Source: CAIKLP01 sp039798705 (lineage in GTDB: Bacteria > Bacteroidota > Bacteroidia > Sphingobacteriales > Sphingobacteriaceae). Taken from it: DNA of 9,661 nt. Numbering within the stretch: the stretch's first letter is position 1; each line of letters begins with the position of its first letter. This document shows positions 1 through 6,762 of the stretch, piece by piece. The notes under the pieces are model-generated. The model made no database searches. It was given only the letters and a program-made list of their open reading frames with translations, and was not told where the DNA came from. The stretch spans positions 1 to 9,661 of the forward strand of contig JBDKFN010000067.1 of the NCBI GenBank assembly GCA_039798705.1, given 5' to 3'. The position numbers were made by a program, and so were the translations under genes.

Positions 1-360
1 GCATATGAACGTTTGACTATTTTCATTGAGCGCATTAACCCAAGTGCCATGATTTTAAGAACGCACGTAAATGGTTTATCTGCTAGGGAATTTCACCAAG
101 TATTAGTGCAAGATATTCGTGCAGAGTTTGATCACAATGTAGCGCAACAAATGTACGTGGCTCCTCAAACTTGGACCATGATTAAAACAACGAAAGAAGA
201 CACCATCAACTTAATTAATTTTGCCTATAACTCACTTCCAAAAGAAGCGACCAGCGTAGAATTAAGTAAACAAATATTTGAAAGTTTAGCAACCGCAGAA
301 CGCAATCCGCATGAAGTGGCCATTGCAATGATTCGCACAGAAGTACAAACACTTTTTTAA
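1..360 (+). CDS. DUF7935-like conserved Bacteroidota protein, C-terminal part (5' end cut off)
   Basis: The reading frame is open from base 1 (it begins Ala-Tyr-Glu-Arg-Leu), so the TTG at 13 is an internal codon and the true start lies left of the window. 119 residues plus TAA are visible. The segments AYERLTIFIERINP, IRAEFDHN and QMYV, followed by a KEDTINLIN stretch, resemble from memory a family of about 170-180 residues now called DUF7935. Members have an N-terminal membrane helix (outside the window here) and a mostly helical cytosolic part. No catalytic motif is visible and the function is unknown. The gene ends 3 bases before the mutase ATG, so the two are almost certainly co-transcribed. 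Being cut at the window edge is the only oddity. The family name is recalled, not searched. Confidence 0.75.
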   Translation, partial: AYERLTIFIERINPSAMILRTHVNGLSAREFHQVLVQDIRAEFDHNVAQQMYVAPQTWTMIKTTKEDTINLINFAYNSLPKEATSVELSKQIFESLATAERNPHEVAIAMIRTEVQTLF

Positions 361-363
361 TTT

Positions 364-1917
364 ATGGGAGCATCAGAAAATTCTAAAAAAACATCTTCGG
401 GCATTCCTATAAAAGCGGTGTATTGCACGCCGACCACACATACCGACTTGCCTGGTGAATTTCCATTTACCAGAGGAATTCAACCAGATATGTATCGCGG
501 AAGGTTATGGACCATGCGTCAATACGCAGGTTTTTCTACCGCAGAAGAATCCAATAAAAGATATCATTATTTATTGCAACAAGGCACCATGGGTTTGTCT
601 GTTGCATTTGATTTACCAACGCAAATTGGATACGATTCGGATCATGATTTTGCAGAAGGGGAAGTAGGTAAAGTTGGAGTAGCCATCGATTCTTTGCAAG
701 ACATGGAAATTTTATTTGATGGAATTAAATTAGAAGAAATTACTACTTCAATGACCATCAATGCAACCGCTTCTATTTTATTAGCGATGTATTTGGCATT
801 GGCTAAAAAGCAAGGCGCCGATTGGTCTAAAATTTCTGGAACCATTCAAAATGATATTTTAAAAGAATACGCAGCACGCGGAACCTATATTTATCCGCCA
901 AAGCCTTCTATGCGTTTAATCACAGACATTTTCGAGTTTTGTAGCGAATCTGTTCCAAAATGGAATACCATTTCAATTTCTGGATACCATATTAGAGAAG
1001 CGGGTTCAACTGCTGTGCAAGAATTGGCATTTACGTTGGCAAATGGAAAATCTTATTTGCAAGCAGCCATAGACAAAGGTTTAGCCATCGATGTTTTTGC
1101 TAAGCGATTATCTTTCTTTTTTAATTGTCACAATAATTTTTTTGAAGAGATTGCTAAGTTTCGTGCAGCTAGAAGAATGTGGGCCAAAATTACCTCTGAT
1201 TTAGGCGCAAAAGATCCGAGAGCAATGCAATTGCGTTTTCATACACAAACTGGTGGTTCAACGCTAACAGCGCAACAACCAATGAATAACATTGTACGTG
1301 TTACGAATCAAGCAATGGCAGCAGTTTTAGGTGGCACACAATCCTTACATACCAATGGTTATGACGAAGCATTGTCATTACCAACAGAAGCTGCAGCAAA
1401 AATTGCTTTGCGTACACAACAAATTATCGCATTTGAATCTGGTGTAACAGATACCGTTGATCCATTAGCAGGTTCTTATTTTGTGGAAGAGTTAACCGAT
1501 ACCATGGAACAAGAAGCATGGAAATACATTAACAAAATTGATGCAATGGGCGGTTCTGTTCAAGCAATTGAAGAAGGTTTCATTCAAAAAGAAATTGCTG
1601 ATGCAGCCTATGTATATCAAAAAGAAATTGAATCTGGCGAAAGTATTTTAGTGGGTGTAAACAAATTTACGCAAGAGAAAGAATCGATGGGCCCATTGTT
1701 TGCTGTAAACGATAACATTCGTTTACAACAAATGGAAAAGTTGGCAGTGCTTCGCGCAAACAGAGACAATGCAAAGGTTACAGCGATTTTAGAGAAGTTA
1801 GTTTTACAAGCAAACGGCACTGAAAATTTAATGCCAACGATAATTGAAGCGGTAGAAAATTTAGCAACACTTGGTGAAATTGCCAATGCGTTGCGAACTG
1901 TTTTTGGAGAATATTAG
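364..1917 (+). CDS. Methylmalonyl-CoA mutase family protein, large (catalytic) subunit without B12-binding domain
   Basis: This is the TIM-barrel catalytic part of an adenosylcobalamin-dependent acyl-CoA mutase, which interconverts (R)-methylmalonyl-CoA and succinyl-CoA in propionate and branched-chain metabolism. Family signatures are RQYAGFSTAEESN (52-64), GTIQNDILKEY (159-169), SISGYHIREAG (204-214) and LRFHTQTGG (290-298). Aligned by eye with the Propionibacterium enzyme at a constant offset of 35, the substrate residues Y89, T195, Q197, R207, Y243, H244, R283 and H328 fall on Tyr54, Thr160, Gln162, Arg172, Tyr208, His209, Arg248 and His293. Tyr54 and Arg172 are the methylmalonyl-type choice; isobutyryl-CoA mutase has Phe and Gln there. 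At 517 residues it lacks the C-terminal cobalamin domain (no DxHxxG), so it needs a separate small subunit, not in this window. The ATG at 364 has no Shine-Dalgarno. Substrate specificity is inferred. Confidence 0.93.
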   Translation: MGASENSKKTSSGIPIKAVYCTPTTHTDLPGEFPFTRGIQPDMYRGRLWTMRQYAGFSTAEESNKRYHYLLQQGTMGLSVAFDLPTQIGYDSDHDFAEGEVGKVGVAIDSLQDMEILFDGIKLEEITTSMTINATASILLAMYLALAKKQGADWSKISGTIQNDILKEYAARGTYIYPPKPSMRLITDIFEFCSESVPKWNTISISGYHIREAGSTAVQELAFTLANGKSYLQAAIDKGLAIDVFAKRLSFFFNCHNNFFEEIAKFRAARRMWAKITSDLGAKDPRAMQLRFHTQTGGSTLTAQQPMNNIVRVTNQAMAAVLGGTQSLHTNGYDEALSLPTEAAAKIALRTQQIIAFESGVTDTVDPLAGSYFVEELTDTMEQEAWKYINKIDAMGGSVQAIEEGFIQKEIADAAYVYQKEIESGESILVGVNKFTQEKESMGPLFAVNDNIRLQQMEKLAVLRANRDNAKVTAILEKLVLQANGTENLMPTIIEAVENLATLGEIANALRTVFGEY

Positions 1918-1922
1918 TAGTG

Positions 1923-2675
1923 ATGAACAAAAAATATTTTAAAATAATACTATTTGTTATAGCTGCTTTTAGCTTGATGGCTTGTAGTAAGCAATTAATT
2001 TTAAAAGAAACTAAAATCACGCAACAATCCATTTCGGAAAAACTTCCCGCAGATTCTACCATCATTGCGTTTTACGCACCGTACAAAAAATCTTTAGACT
2101 CCCAAATGAATGTAGTGGTGGGCACTTCGGCCATTGCATTGAGTAAAAATAGTCCAGATAATAATTTAAGTATATTTTTTGCTGATGCCGTAGCTACTGC
2201 TTGCAAAAACAAAAATGCAGTTTTCGATTTCGCTTTTCCTACAACGAATGGCGGAATTAGAAATTCCATGCCACAAGGCGATTGGACTTTACGTAATATG
2301 TATGAGTTAATGCCATTCGAAAATGAATGTGTATTATTAACCATATCAGGAAAAAAAATAAATGAGCTGGTTCGTTTTGTGGTTAGTAAAGGCGGACAAC
2401 CATTAGCTGGAATTACCATTCAAGCAAAACCATCAACAGAAACCCTTGTTAAAATTGCTGGTTTACCAGTAGACACCAATCGCAATTATGTGGTATTAAC
2501 TTCCGATTATTTAGCCAATGGCGGTGATGGAATTACTGCTTTTGCAAAGCCAATTAACAAAAGTAATTTGAACTATAAAATCAGAGATGCATTAATTGAC
2601 TATGTGTTATCTCAGAAAGCATTAGGTAAAACCATTAACCCAACCATCGATGGAAGAATTAGGATCGACCAATAG
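1923..2675 (+). CDS. Lipoprotein with 5'-nucleotidase C-terminal (substrate-binding) domain
   Basis: A 250-residue lipoprotein consisting only of the C-terminal domain of UshA-type 5'-nucleotidases. I take the ATG at 1923; a GTG at 1920 would add only one residue. Residues 1-20 are a hydrophobic signal peptide ending in a lipobox (SLMA then Cys21), so the protein should be anchored in the envelope. NGGIR (109-113), PFEN (131-134) and SDYLANGGDG (194-203) match, by eye and with the same internal spacing, the E. coli UshA nucleotide-contact residues R410, F429, N431, F498 and D504 as Arg113, Phe132, Asn134, Tyr196 and Asp202. The arginines R375 and R379 of UshA have no obvious counterparts. The missing metallophosphatase domain is encoded by the next gene, which overlaps this one by 26 bases in another frame. 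Likely role: base and ribose recognition in a two-protein nucleotidase (inference). Confidence 0.88.
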   Translation: MNKKYFKIILFVIAAFSLMACSKQLILKETKITQQSISEKLPADSTIIAFYAPYKKSLDSQMNVVVGTSAIALSKNSPDNNLSIFFADAVATACKNKNAVFDFAFPTTNGGIRNSMPQGDWTLRNMYELMPFENECVLLTISGKKINELVRFVVSKGGQPLAGITIQAKPSTETLVKIAGLPVDTNRNYVVLTSDYLANGGDGITAFAKPINKSNLNYKIRDALIDYVLSQKALGKTINPTIDGRIRIDQ

Positions 2676-3612
2676 ACGAACCTTTATCAAGTCACTTTCT
2701 GCAGCAGCCGCACTTTTTGCTGTTGGAGCGAATCCTTTTGCTGCACAAGCAAAAAAATCAATTACAAAGCTTACCATTTTACATACCAACGATGTGCACA
2801 GTCGCATTGATCCTTTTCCTGCGGATGGTTCTAGAAATGCAGGTTTAGGAGGAGTTGCTAGAAGGGCGACCTTAATTAAACAAATCAGAGCGGAAGAAGA
2901 ACACGTTTTATTATTAGATGCTGGAGATATATTTCAAGGAACCCCATATTTTAATTTATATGGTGGCGAACTGGAAATTAAACTGATGTCGAAATTGGGT
3001 TATGATGCCGCAACCATTGGAAATCATGATTTTGATTGCGGAATAACTGGTTTTGAAAAGCAGCTTAAACATGCGAGCTTCCCTTTTCTAATTGCCAACT
3101 ATGATTTTAAGGATACCATATTAAATGGCAAAACGCAGCCTTATAAGGTCTTTCACAAAGGCGACTTAAAAATAGGGGTATTTGGCTTAGGAATTGAGCT
3201 TGAAGGCCTTGTAGAGGCTAGAAACTACGAACAAACGAAATATTTGAATCCAGTTATAGTTGCAAATCAAGTTGCTCATCAATTAAAACACGATTTGCAA
3301 TGCGACCTCGTTATCTGCTTATCGCATTTGGGTTATGCTTATAAAGACAATAAAGTATCAGACAAGGTCTTAGCCGATCAAACGGCAGGAATCGACTTGA
3401 TCATTGGCGCACATACTCATACCTTCATGACGGCCCCAGAAATACGCAAAAATAGCCTTGGAGAGGAAGTAAGGATCTTTCAAGTAGGATTTGCGGGTAT
3501 CAACCTAGGTCGTATTGATTATTTCTTTGAATTAGGAAAGAAAAAGAAACAAGCCATTGGTTCGGCAATGCGCATTGACCAACAATTGGCCGATGATTTT
3601 CAAATAGCCTAA
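2650..3612 (+). CDS. Tat-exported metallophosphatase (5'-nucleotidase N-terminal domain)
   Basis: This 320-residue protein is the N-terminal, metal-binding domain of a 5'-nucleotidase (calcineurin-like phosphoesterase). All family blocks are present: DVH (Asp48, His50), GD (Asp93), GNHDFD (Asn125, His126, Asp129, the last two matching the UshA catalytic dyad), SH (His226) and GAHTH (His255, His257). They would hold two metal ions and hydrolyse phosphate monoesters such as nucleoside 5'-phosphates. The N-terminus carries a twin-arginine signal, TNRRTFIK (7-14), then an alanine-rich stretch ending near AAQA (31-34). This suggests export as a folded, metal-loaded protein. The chain stops after the phosphatase fold with no C-terminal nucleotidase domain; the overlapping upstream gene supplies one. 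The ATG at 2650 is chosen because it places the RR motif correctly. Confidence 0.92.
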   Translation: MEELGSTNRRTFIKSLSAAAALFAVGANPFAAQAKKSITKLTILHTNDVHSRIDPFPADGSRNAGLGGVARRATLIKQIRAEEEHVLLLDAGDIFQGTPYFNLYGGELEIKLMSKLGYDAATIGNHDFDCGITGFEKQLKHASFPFLIANYDFKDTILNGKTQPYKVFHKGDLKIGVFGLGIELEGLVEARNYEQTKYLNPVIVANQVAHQLKHDLQCDLVICLSHLGYAYKDNKVSDKVLADQTAGIDLIIGAHTHTFMTAPEIRKNSLGEEVRIFQVGFAGINLGRIDYFFELGKKKKQAIGSAMRIDQQLADDFQIA

Positions 3613-3701
3613 AGGAAGAAATAAATAAATTCATTTTCAGCTACTTATAAATCACTTTTTAAGAACCAAAAAGGACCTTTGTTAATTCAAATTAATTGAT
3701 A

Positions 3702-3730
3702 TTTTTGATTAGTTTTTGATTGTCAATCAA
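3702..3730. promoter_or_regulatory. Tandem 11-base repeat and 15-base palindrome ahead of dnaA
   Basis: TTTTTGATTAG (3702-3712) is followed directly by TTTTTGATTGT (3713-3723), giving a period of 11 bases, about one helical turn. The second copy runs into a perfect inverted repeat, TTGATTG-T-CAATCAA (3716-3730). Repeated half-sites on one face of the helix plus a dyad are typical of a protein-binding site. The binding protein is unknown, and the site lies about 257 bases upstream of the dnaA start, so it could act on dnaA or on something else. Confidence 0.4.
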
Positions 3731-3748
3731 TTATAGCCGGTATCTCGA

Positions 3749-3771
3749 AAAGCCTTGACTAGAAAGGCTTT
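3749..3771. other. Perfect hairpin (8-bp stem, 7-base loop) ahead of dnaA
   Basis: AAAGCCTT (3749-3756) pairs exactly with AAGGCTTT (3764-3771) around the loop GACTAGA. No T run follows on either strand, so it is not a standard intrinsic terminator for the upstream nucleotidase operon, although it lies 137 bases after that stop codon. It may be a weak terminator, an RNA-stability element or an operator dyad. Confidence 0.4.
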
Positions 3772-3782
3772 CATCCAGTTAC

Positions 3783-3898
3783 AAAAAAATACTTGAATAA
3801 AATAATTTTAATTTTTTTAATTTTTTTTTCGAGCAAAAAACGCCCTCTTGCTATTGAAAATCAACTTTGGAAAAAACAAATTTTTTTTTTATTTTTTT
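3783..3898. other. A/T-tract-rich segment upstream of dnaA
   Basis: Homopolymer tracts follow closely: A7 at 3783, T7 at 3812, T9 at 3821, A6 at 3835, A6 at 3871, T10 at 3881 and T7 at 3892. Such a stretch would be bent or easily melted and could act as a promoter UP-like region or as part of an unwinding element. It is described from base content only. Confidence 0.45.
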
Positions 3899-3986
3899 GT
3901 TAAGAAATAAATGCAAATATTCGTAGACTCAAATGGAAAATCTGTTTTCATAGGAATTTTTAGATAATAATTTTCGAATAATAAAA

Positions 3987-5414
3987 ATGATAGAAACTAG
4001 CACAGCAGTATGGGAAAATTGTCTTAAGATCATCAAAGACAATGTGCCGACACAAAGCTTCAAGACTTGGTTTGAACCAATTAAAGCTTTAAAATTAGAT
4101 GGAGCCGTGCTAACCATCCAAGTACCTAGTTTATTTTTCTACGAGTGGTTAGAAGAACACTACGTTAATTTATTGCGTAAAACCATTAAGCACGAACTTG
4201 GAGCGGATGCACGCTTAGAATATAATATTGTAGTAGATAATGCTACTTCTAATACAAAAGCACAAACCATTAATATTCCAGCTTCTCCAAATGGAGAGTT
4301 GAAAAACCCTTCGGTGCCAATTCCGGTAACCGTGCCTTCTTCTATTCGTAATCCATTCGTGATTCCGGGTTTGAAGAAAATCAACATTGATAGTCAATTA
4401 AATTCAAAATATTCATTTGATAATTTTGTAGAAGGAGATTGTAACCGTTTAGCGCGTTCAGCGGGTTTTGCAGTTGCAAATAAGCCAGGAGGCACTTCTT
4501 TTAATCCTTTAATGATTTATGGTCCTACAGGTTTAGGTAAAACACATTTAGTGCATGCCATTGGTGGTGCCATTAAAGATCGTTTTCCTGAAAAACAAGT
4601 GCTATATGTAAATGCAGAGAAATTTACACAGCAATTTGTAGAGTCAATGAAAAACAATACCATCAACGATTTCAAAAACTTCTATCAATTGATTGATGTT
4701 TTGATTTTAGATGATGTACACAACTTTGCTGGTAAAGAAAAGACACAAGATATTTTCTTCCATATATTTAATGAATTGCATCAAACCAATAAACAAATTG
4801 TCTTAACATCTGATAAACCACCAAAAGATTTAATCGGAGTAGAAGATCGTTTATTATCTCGTTTCAAATGGGGTTTAACTGCAGATTTGCAAATTCCAGA
4901 TTTTGAAACCAGAATGGCTATTCTTTATAAGAAAATGCAATTAGATGGTATTGAATTGCCACAAGATGTAGTAGAATACGTTGCACATAATATCGACAGC
5001 AACATGCGTGACTTAGAAGGAGCAATGGTTTCTTTATTGGCACACTCTACTTTAAATAAAAAAGAAATTGATTTGCCATTGGCAAAACAAATGTTGAAGA
5101 ACTTTATTAAAAATTCTAGTAAAGAAATTTCAATTGAATATATTCAAAAATTAGTTTGTGAATATTTTGAAGTTCCTGTAGAATTATTGAAGTCGCAAAC
5201 TAGAAAAAGAGAGATTGTTCAAGCTAGACAAATTTCTATGTATTTAGCGAAGAGTCATACGAAGTCTTCTTTAAAGTCAATAGGAATGCACTTTGGAGGC
5301 AGAGATCACTCTACTGTAATTTATGCTTGTCAAACAGTTGAAGACTTAATCGATACGGATAAAAAGTTCCGTGCATATGTTGCAGACATTCAGAAAAAAT
5401 TAAAATTAAGCTAA
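3987..5414 (+). CDS. dnaA: Chromosomal replication initiator protein DnaA
   Basis: DnaA is the AAA+ ATPase that binds the replication origin, melts it and recruits the helicase. At 475 residues it is full length and all domains are visible. Domain I is at about 1-80 (VWENCLKIIKDNV, with QSFKTWFEPI after it). A low-complexity linker covers about 85-140. The AAA+ core has Walker A GPTGLGKT (179-186, Lys185), Walker B LILDD (239-243), sensor I TSDKPP (274-279), the box VII arginine finger in DRLLSRFKWG (Arg292) and sensor II NMRDLEGA (Arg341). The C-terminal DNA-binding domain (about 378-475) carries the DnaA signature GGRDHSTV (437-444). The start ATG is preceded by an A-rich leader and no Shine-Dalgarno. 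It stands alone, without dnaN next to it, and ends at a strong terminator. Confidence 0.99.
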   Translation: MIETSTAVWENCLKIIKDNVPTQSFKTWFEPIKALKLDGAVLTIQVPSLFFYEWLEEHYVNLLRKTIKHELGADARLEYNIVVDNATSNTKAQTINIPASPNGELKNPSVPIPVTVPSSIRNPFVIPGLKKINIDSQLNSKYSFDNFVEGDCNRLARSAGFAVANKPGGTSFNPLMIYGPTGLGKTHLVHAIGGAIKDRFPEKQVLYVNAEKFTQQFVESMKNNTINDFKNFYQLIDVLILDDVHNFAGKEKTQDIFFHIFNELHQTNKQIVLTSDKPPKDLIGVEDRLLSRFKWGLTADLQIPDFETRMAILYKKMQLDGIELPQDVVEYVAHNIDSNMRDLEGAMVSLLAHSTLNKKEIDLPLAKQMLKNFIKNSSKEISIEYIQKLVCEYFEVPVELLKSQTRKREIVQARQISMYLAKSHTKSSLKSIGMHFGGRDHSTVIYACQTVEDLIDTDKKFRAYVADIQKKLKLS

Positions 5415-5435
5415 TTCCTTTTTAGCTTTTGGTTC

Positions 5436-5468
5436 AAAAAAAAACCCAGCTTTTGCTGGGTTTTTTTT
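5436..5468. terminator. Bidirectional intrinsic terminator between dnaA and the TPM gene
   Basis: The stem CCCAGC (5445-5450) pairs with GCTGGG (5455-5460) around a TTTT loop. It is flanked by nine A residues on the left (5436-5444) and eight T residues on the right (5461-5468), which extend the stem and give a U tract when read from either strand. It lies 21 bases after the dnaA stop and 66 bases beyond the end of the leftward TPM gene, so it can end both convergent transcripts. Confidence 0.93.
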
Positions 5469-5534
5469 ATGCCTTTATTTTGATAAAATAGGGTAGTGTT
5501 TTGTTTGCTTTTTGTATTTAACAGATAAGATTTT

Positions 5535-6281
5535 TTACCAACTTCCGCTGGAACCGCCGCCTCCAAAGCTTCCACCTCCGAAGCCACCGAAACTTCCACC
5601 GCCGCCAGAGAAATCTCCGAACGAGCCTCTGCCGCCACCGCCGCCAAACCACATGGGTGGCATCATTCCGCCTCTTCCTCTGTTTCCTCCAATGCCCCCA
5701 GCGTTACCTTTATTTTTACTAGCAATAATTAAGTAAACAATAAAAAAGCCAATGATCCATCCAAAAGGAATCTTGTCTTTTTTCTTTTTAGCATAATTGT
5801 CAGCAGTATATTCGCCTGCGGCAAATTTAAATATAGCAGTTGTTGCTTGGTCCAAGCCTGCAAAATAATCACCTTGTTTAAATGCCGGCTTTATTTCTTT
5901 TTCAATAATTCTTTTGCAAATGGCATCGGGTAATACACCTTCCATGCCATAGCCTGTTTGAATAGTTATTTTACGGTCTGCCAATGCGACTAATAATAAC
6001 ACCCCATTGTCTTTGTCTTTTTGTCCAATACCCCAGCTTTCTGCTAAAGTGTTTGCATAATGGCTAATTTCATCGCCATCAATGGTATTCACTATTACAA
6101 TACACACTTGAGTAGATGTGGTGTCGTTATAGGCCAATAACTTTTGGGTCAATTGGCTTTTTTGTTCCGCATTTAACGTATTGGTATAATCATTCACCAA
6201 TTCGCTAGACTTAGCAGGGATACTTTCTGCCATTCCAATGCTGCTTATTAATACGAATAGTATCAGTAGGTATTTTTTCAT
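5535..6281 (-). CDS. Secreted TPM-domain (YgcG-like) protein with membrane helix and glycine-rich tail
   Basis: A 248-residue protein with a signal peptide (1-18, MKKYLLILFVLISSIGMA). A TPM domain follows at about 22-155 (VNDYTNTL, WGIGQKDKDNGVLLLVA, TGYGMEGVLPD), then one membrane helix (172-187) and a glycine-rich tail (about 194-248) ending in SGSW, all typical of YgcG-like proteins. Some TPM proteins have been reported to have phosphatase activity, but the substrate here is unknown. The TPM domain should sit outside the inner membrane. I chose the ATG at 6281 because it gives the signal peptide directly and starts one base after the upstream stop. The frame stays open up to 6374, but that would add 31 residues overlapping the neighbour. 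It is the last gene of the lemA cluster. Confidence 0.9.
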   Translation of the reverse strand: MKKYLLILFVLISSIGMAESIPAKSSELVNDYTNTLNAEQKSQLTQKLLAYNDTTSTQVCIVIVNTIDGDEISHYANTLAESWGIGQKDKDNGVLLLVALADRKITIQTGYGMEGVLPDAICKRIIEKEIKPAFKQGDYFAGLDQATTAIFKFAAGEYTADNYAKKKKDKIPFGWIIGFFIVYLIIASKNKGNAGGIGGNRGRGGMMPPMWFGGGGGRGSFGDFSGGGGSFGGFGGGSFGGGGSSGSW

Positions 6282-6282
6282 A

Positions 6283-6711
6283 TTAATGTGCAATGTCATT
6301 TGAAATTTCATTTTTATCTCCCATTTCATAAGGGAAAAACAATTTAACTTTTTCAGCAATTGCCGCAATGCCAATGATCAGGCCGGTTGTTAAATCCTCT
6401 TTTTTAAATTCGGCAAGCATAAGTTCCTTAACACTATCCCAAAATTCATTTCCAGTATGTTGGTTGATGCCAGCATCGCCAATAATCGCAAACTTTTTAT
6501 CTTCAGTTGCTAAATAAATTAACACGCCATTTCTTAAAGCAGTTTCGTGCATAGCTAATTTTTTAAACTGAAAAGCGGCCCGATCTAAAACGTCAATTTT
6601 AGAAAAGTCTTCTACAAATACCCTGATTTCGCAAGATGTTTGAAGTTCCGCATTTTCAATCGCAACTTTAACTTGTTGTTGTTGATCTTTTGAAAATCTA
6701 TTGATGCCCAT
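6283..6711 (-). CDS. Small TPM-domain protein, no signal peptide
   Basis: 142 residues with a single TPM-like fold: FSKDQQQQVKVAIENAE (helix at 6-22), SCEIRVFVED (strand at 26-35), NGVLIYLATEDKKFAIIGDAGI (strands at 61-82) and a helical C-terminal half. There is no signal peptide. LTTGLIIGIAAIAEKVKLFF (107-126) is hydrophobic but resembles the last helix of the TPM fold more than a membrane anchor, so the protein is probably cytosolic. It lies between lemA and the secreted TPM gene, 51 bases after the lemA stop and 1 base before the next ATG, so the three are co-transcribed. Its role is unknown. A paired short cytosolic and long secreted TPM protein next to LemA is, as I recall, common in this phylum. 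Confidence 0.87.
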   Translation of the reverse strand: MGINRFSKDQQQQVKVAIENAELQTSCEIRVFVEDFSKIDVLDRAAFQFKKLAMHETALRNGVLIYLATEDKKFAIIGDAGINQHTGNEFWDSVKELMLAEFKKEDLTTGLIIGIAAIAEKVKLFFPYEMGDKNEISNDIAH

Positions 6712-6762
6712 TAGCTTGTTTTTATTGGTCTTGAAGCGTATTGTGTGCTGGTAAAATGCTGA

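Larger units (their letters stand above)
3613..3986. other. Non-coding AT-rich region upstream of dnaA
   Basis: These 374 bases hold no credible gene. From left to right there is an 11-base tandem repeat merging into a 15-base palindrome (3702-3730), a perfect 8-bp hairpin (3749-3771), and a dense run of A and T tracts (3783-3898). I found no full TTTG-N19-TAnnTTTG promoter; partial -7 matches are GACCTTTG at 3674 and CAACTTTG at 3862. No CACA or TGTG occurs, so the core of a standard DnaA box is absent. The region presumably holds the dnaA promoter and its control sites, but which element does what is not shown by the sequence. Confidence 0.7.

Noticed and set aside
1920..1922. GTG start for the nucleotidase lipoprotein
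   Set aside because: An ATG follows immediately at 1923 and gives the same signal peptide; the GTG adds one residue and has no supporting signal.
3613..3986. Replication origin (oriC) next to dnaA
   Set aside because: No DnaA-box core (CACA/TGTG) occurs in the region. High AT content and a palindrome alone are not enough.
3929..4117. 62-residue minus-strand open frame overlapping the dnaA start
   Set aside because: It lies mostly antisense to conserved dnaA codons, resembles no known protein and extends into AT-rich noncoding DNA.
5512..5736. Proline-rich 74-residue open frame on the plus strand
   Set aside because: It is the complement of the glycine-rich tail codons of the secreted TPM protein (GGN read backwards gives CC-rich codons). 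It has no start context and overlaps a well-supported gene.
6282..6374. Longer start for the secreted TPM gene (31 extra residues)
   Set aside because: The extension overlaps the upstream TPM gene in another frame and would bury the signal peptide. The ATG at 6281 gives a clean signal peptide one base after the upstream stop.
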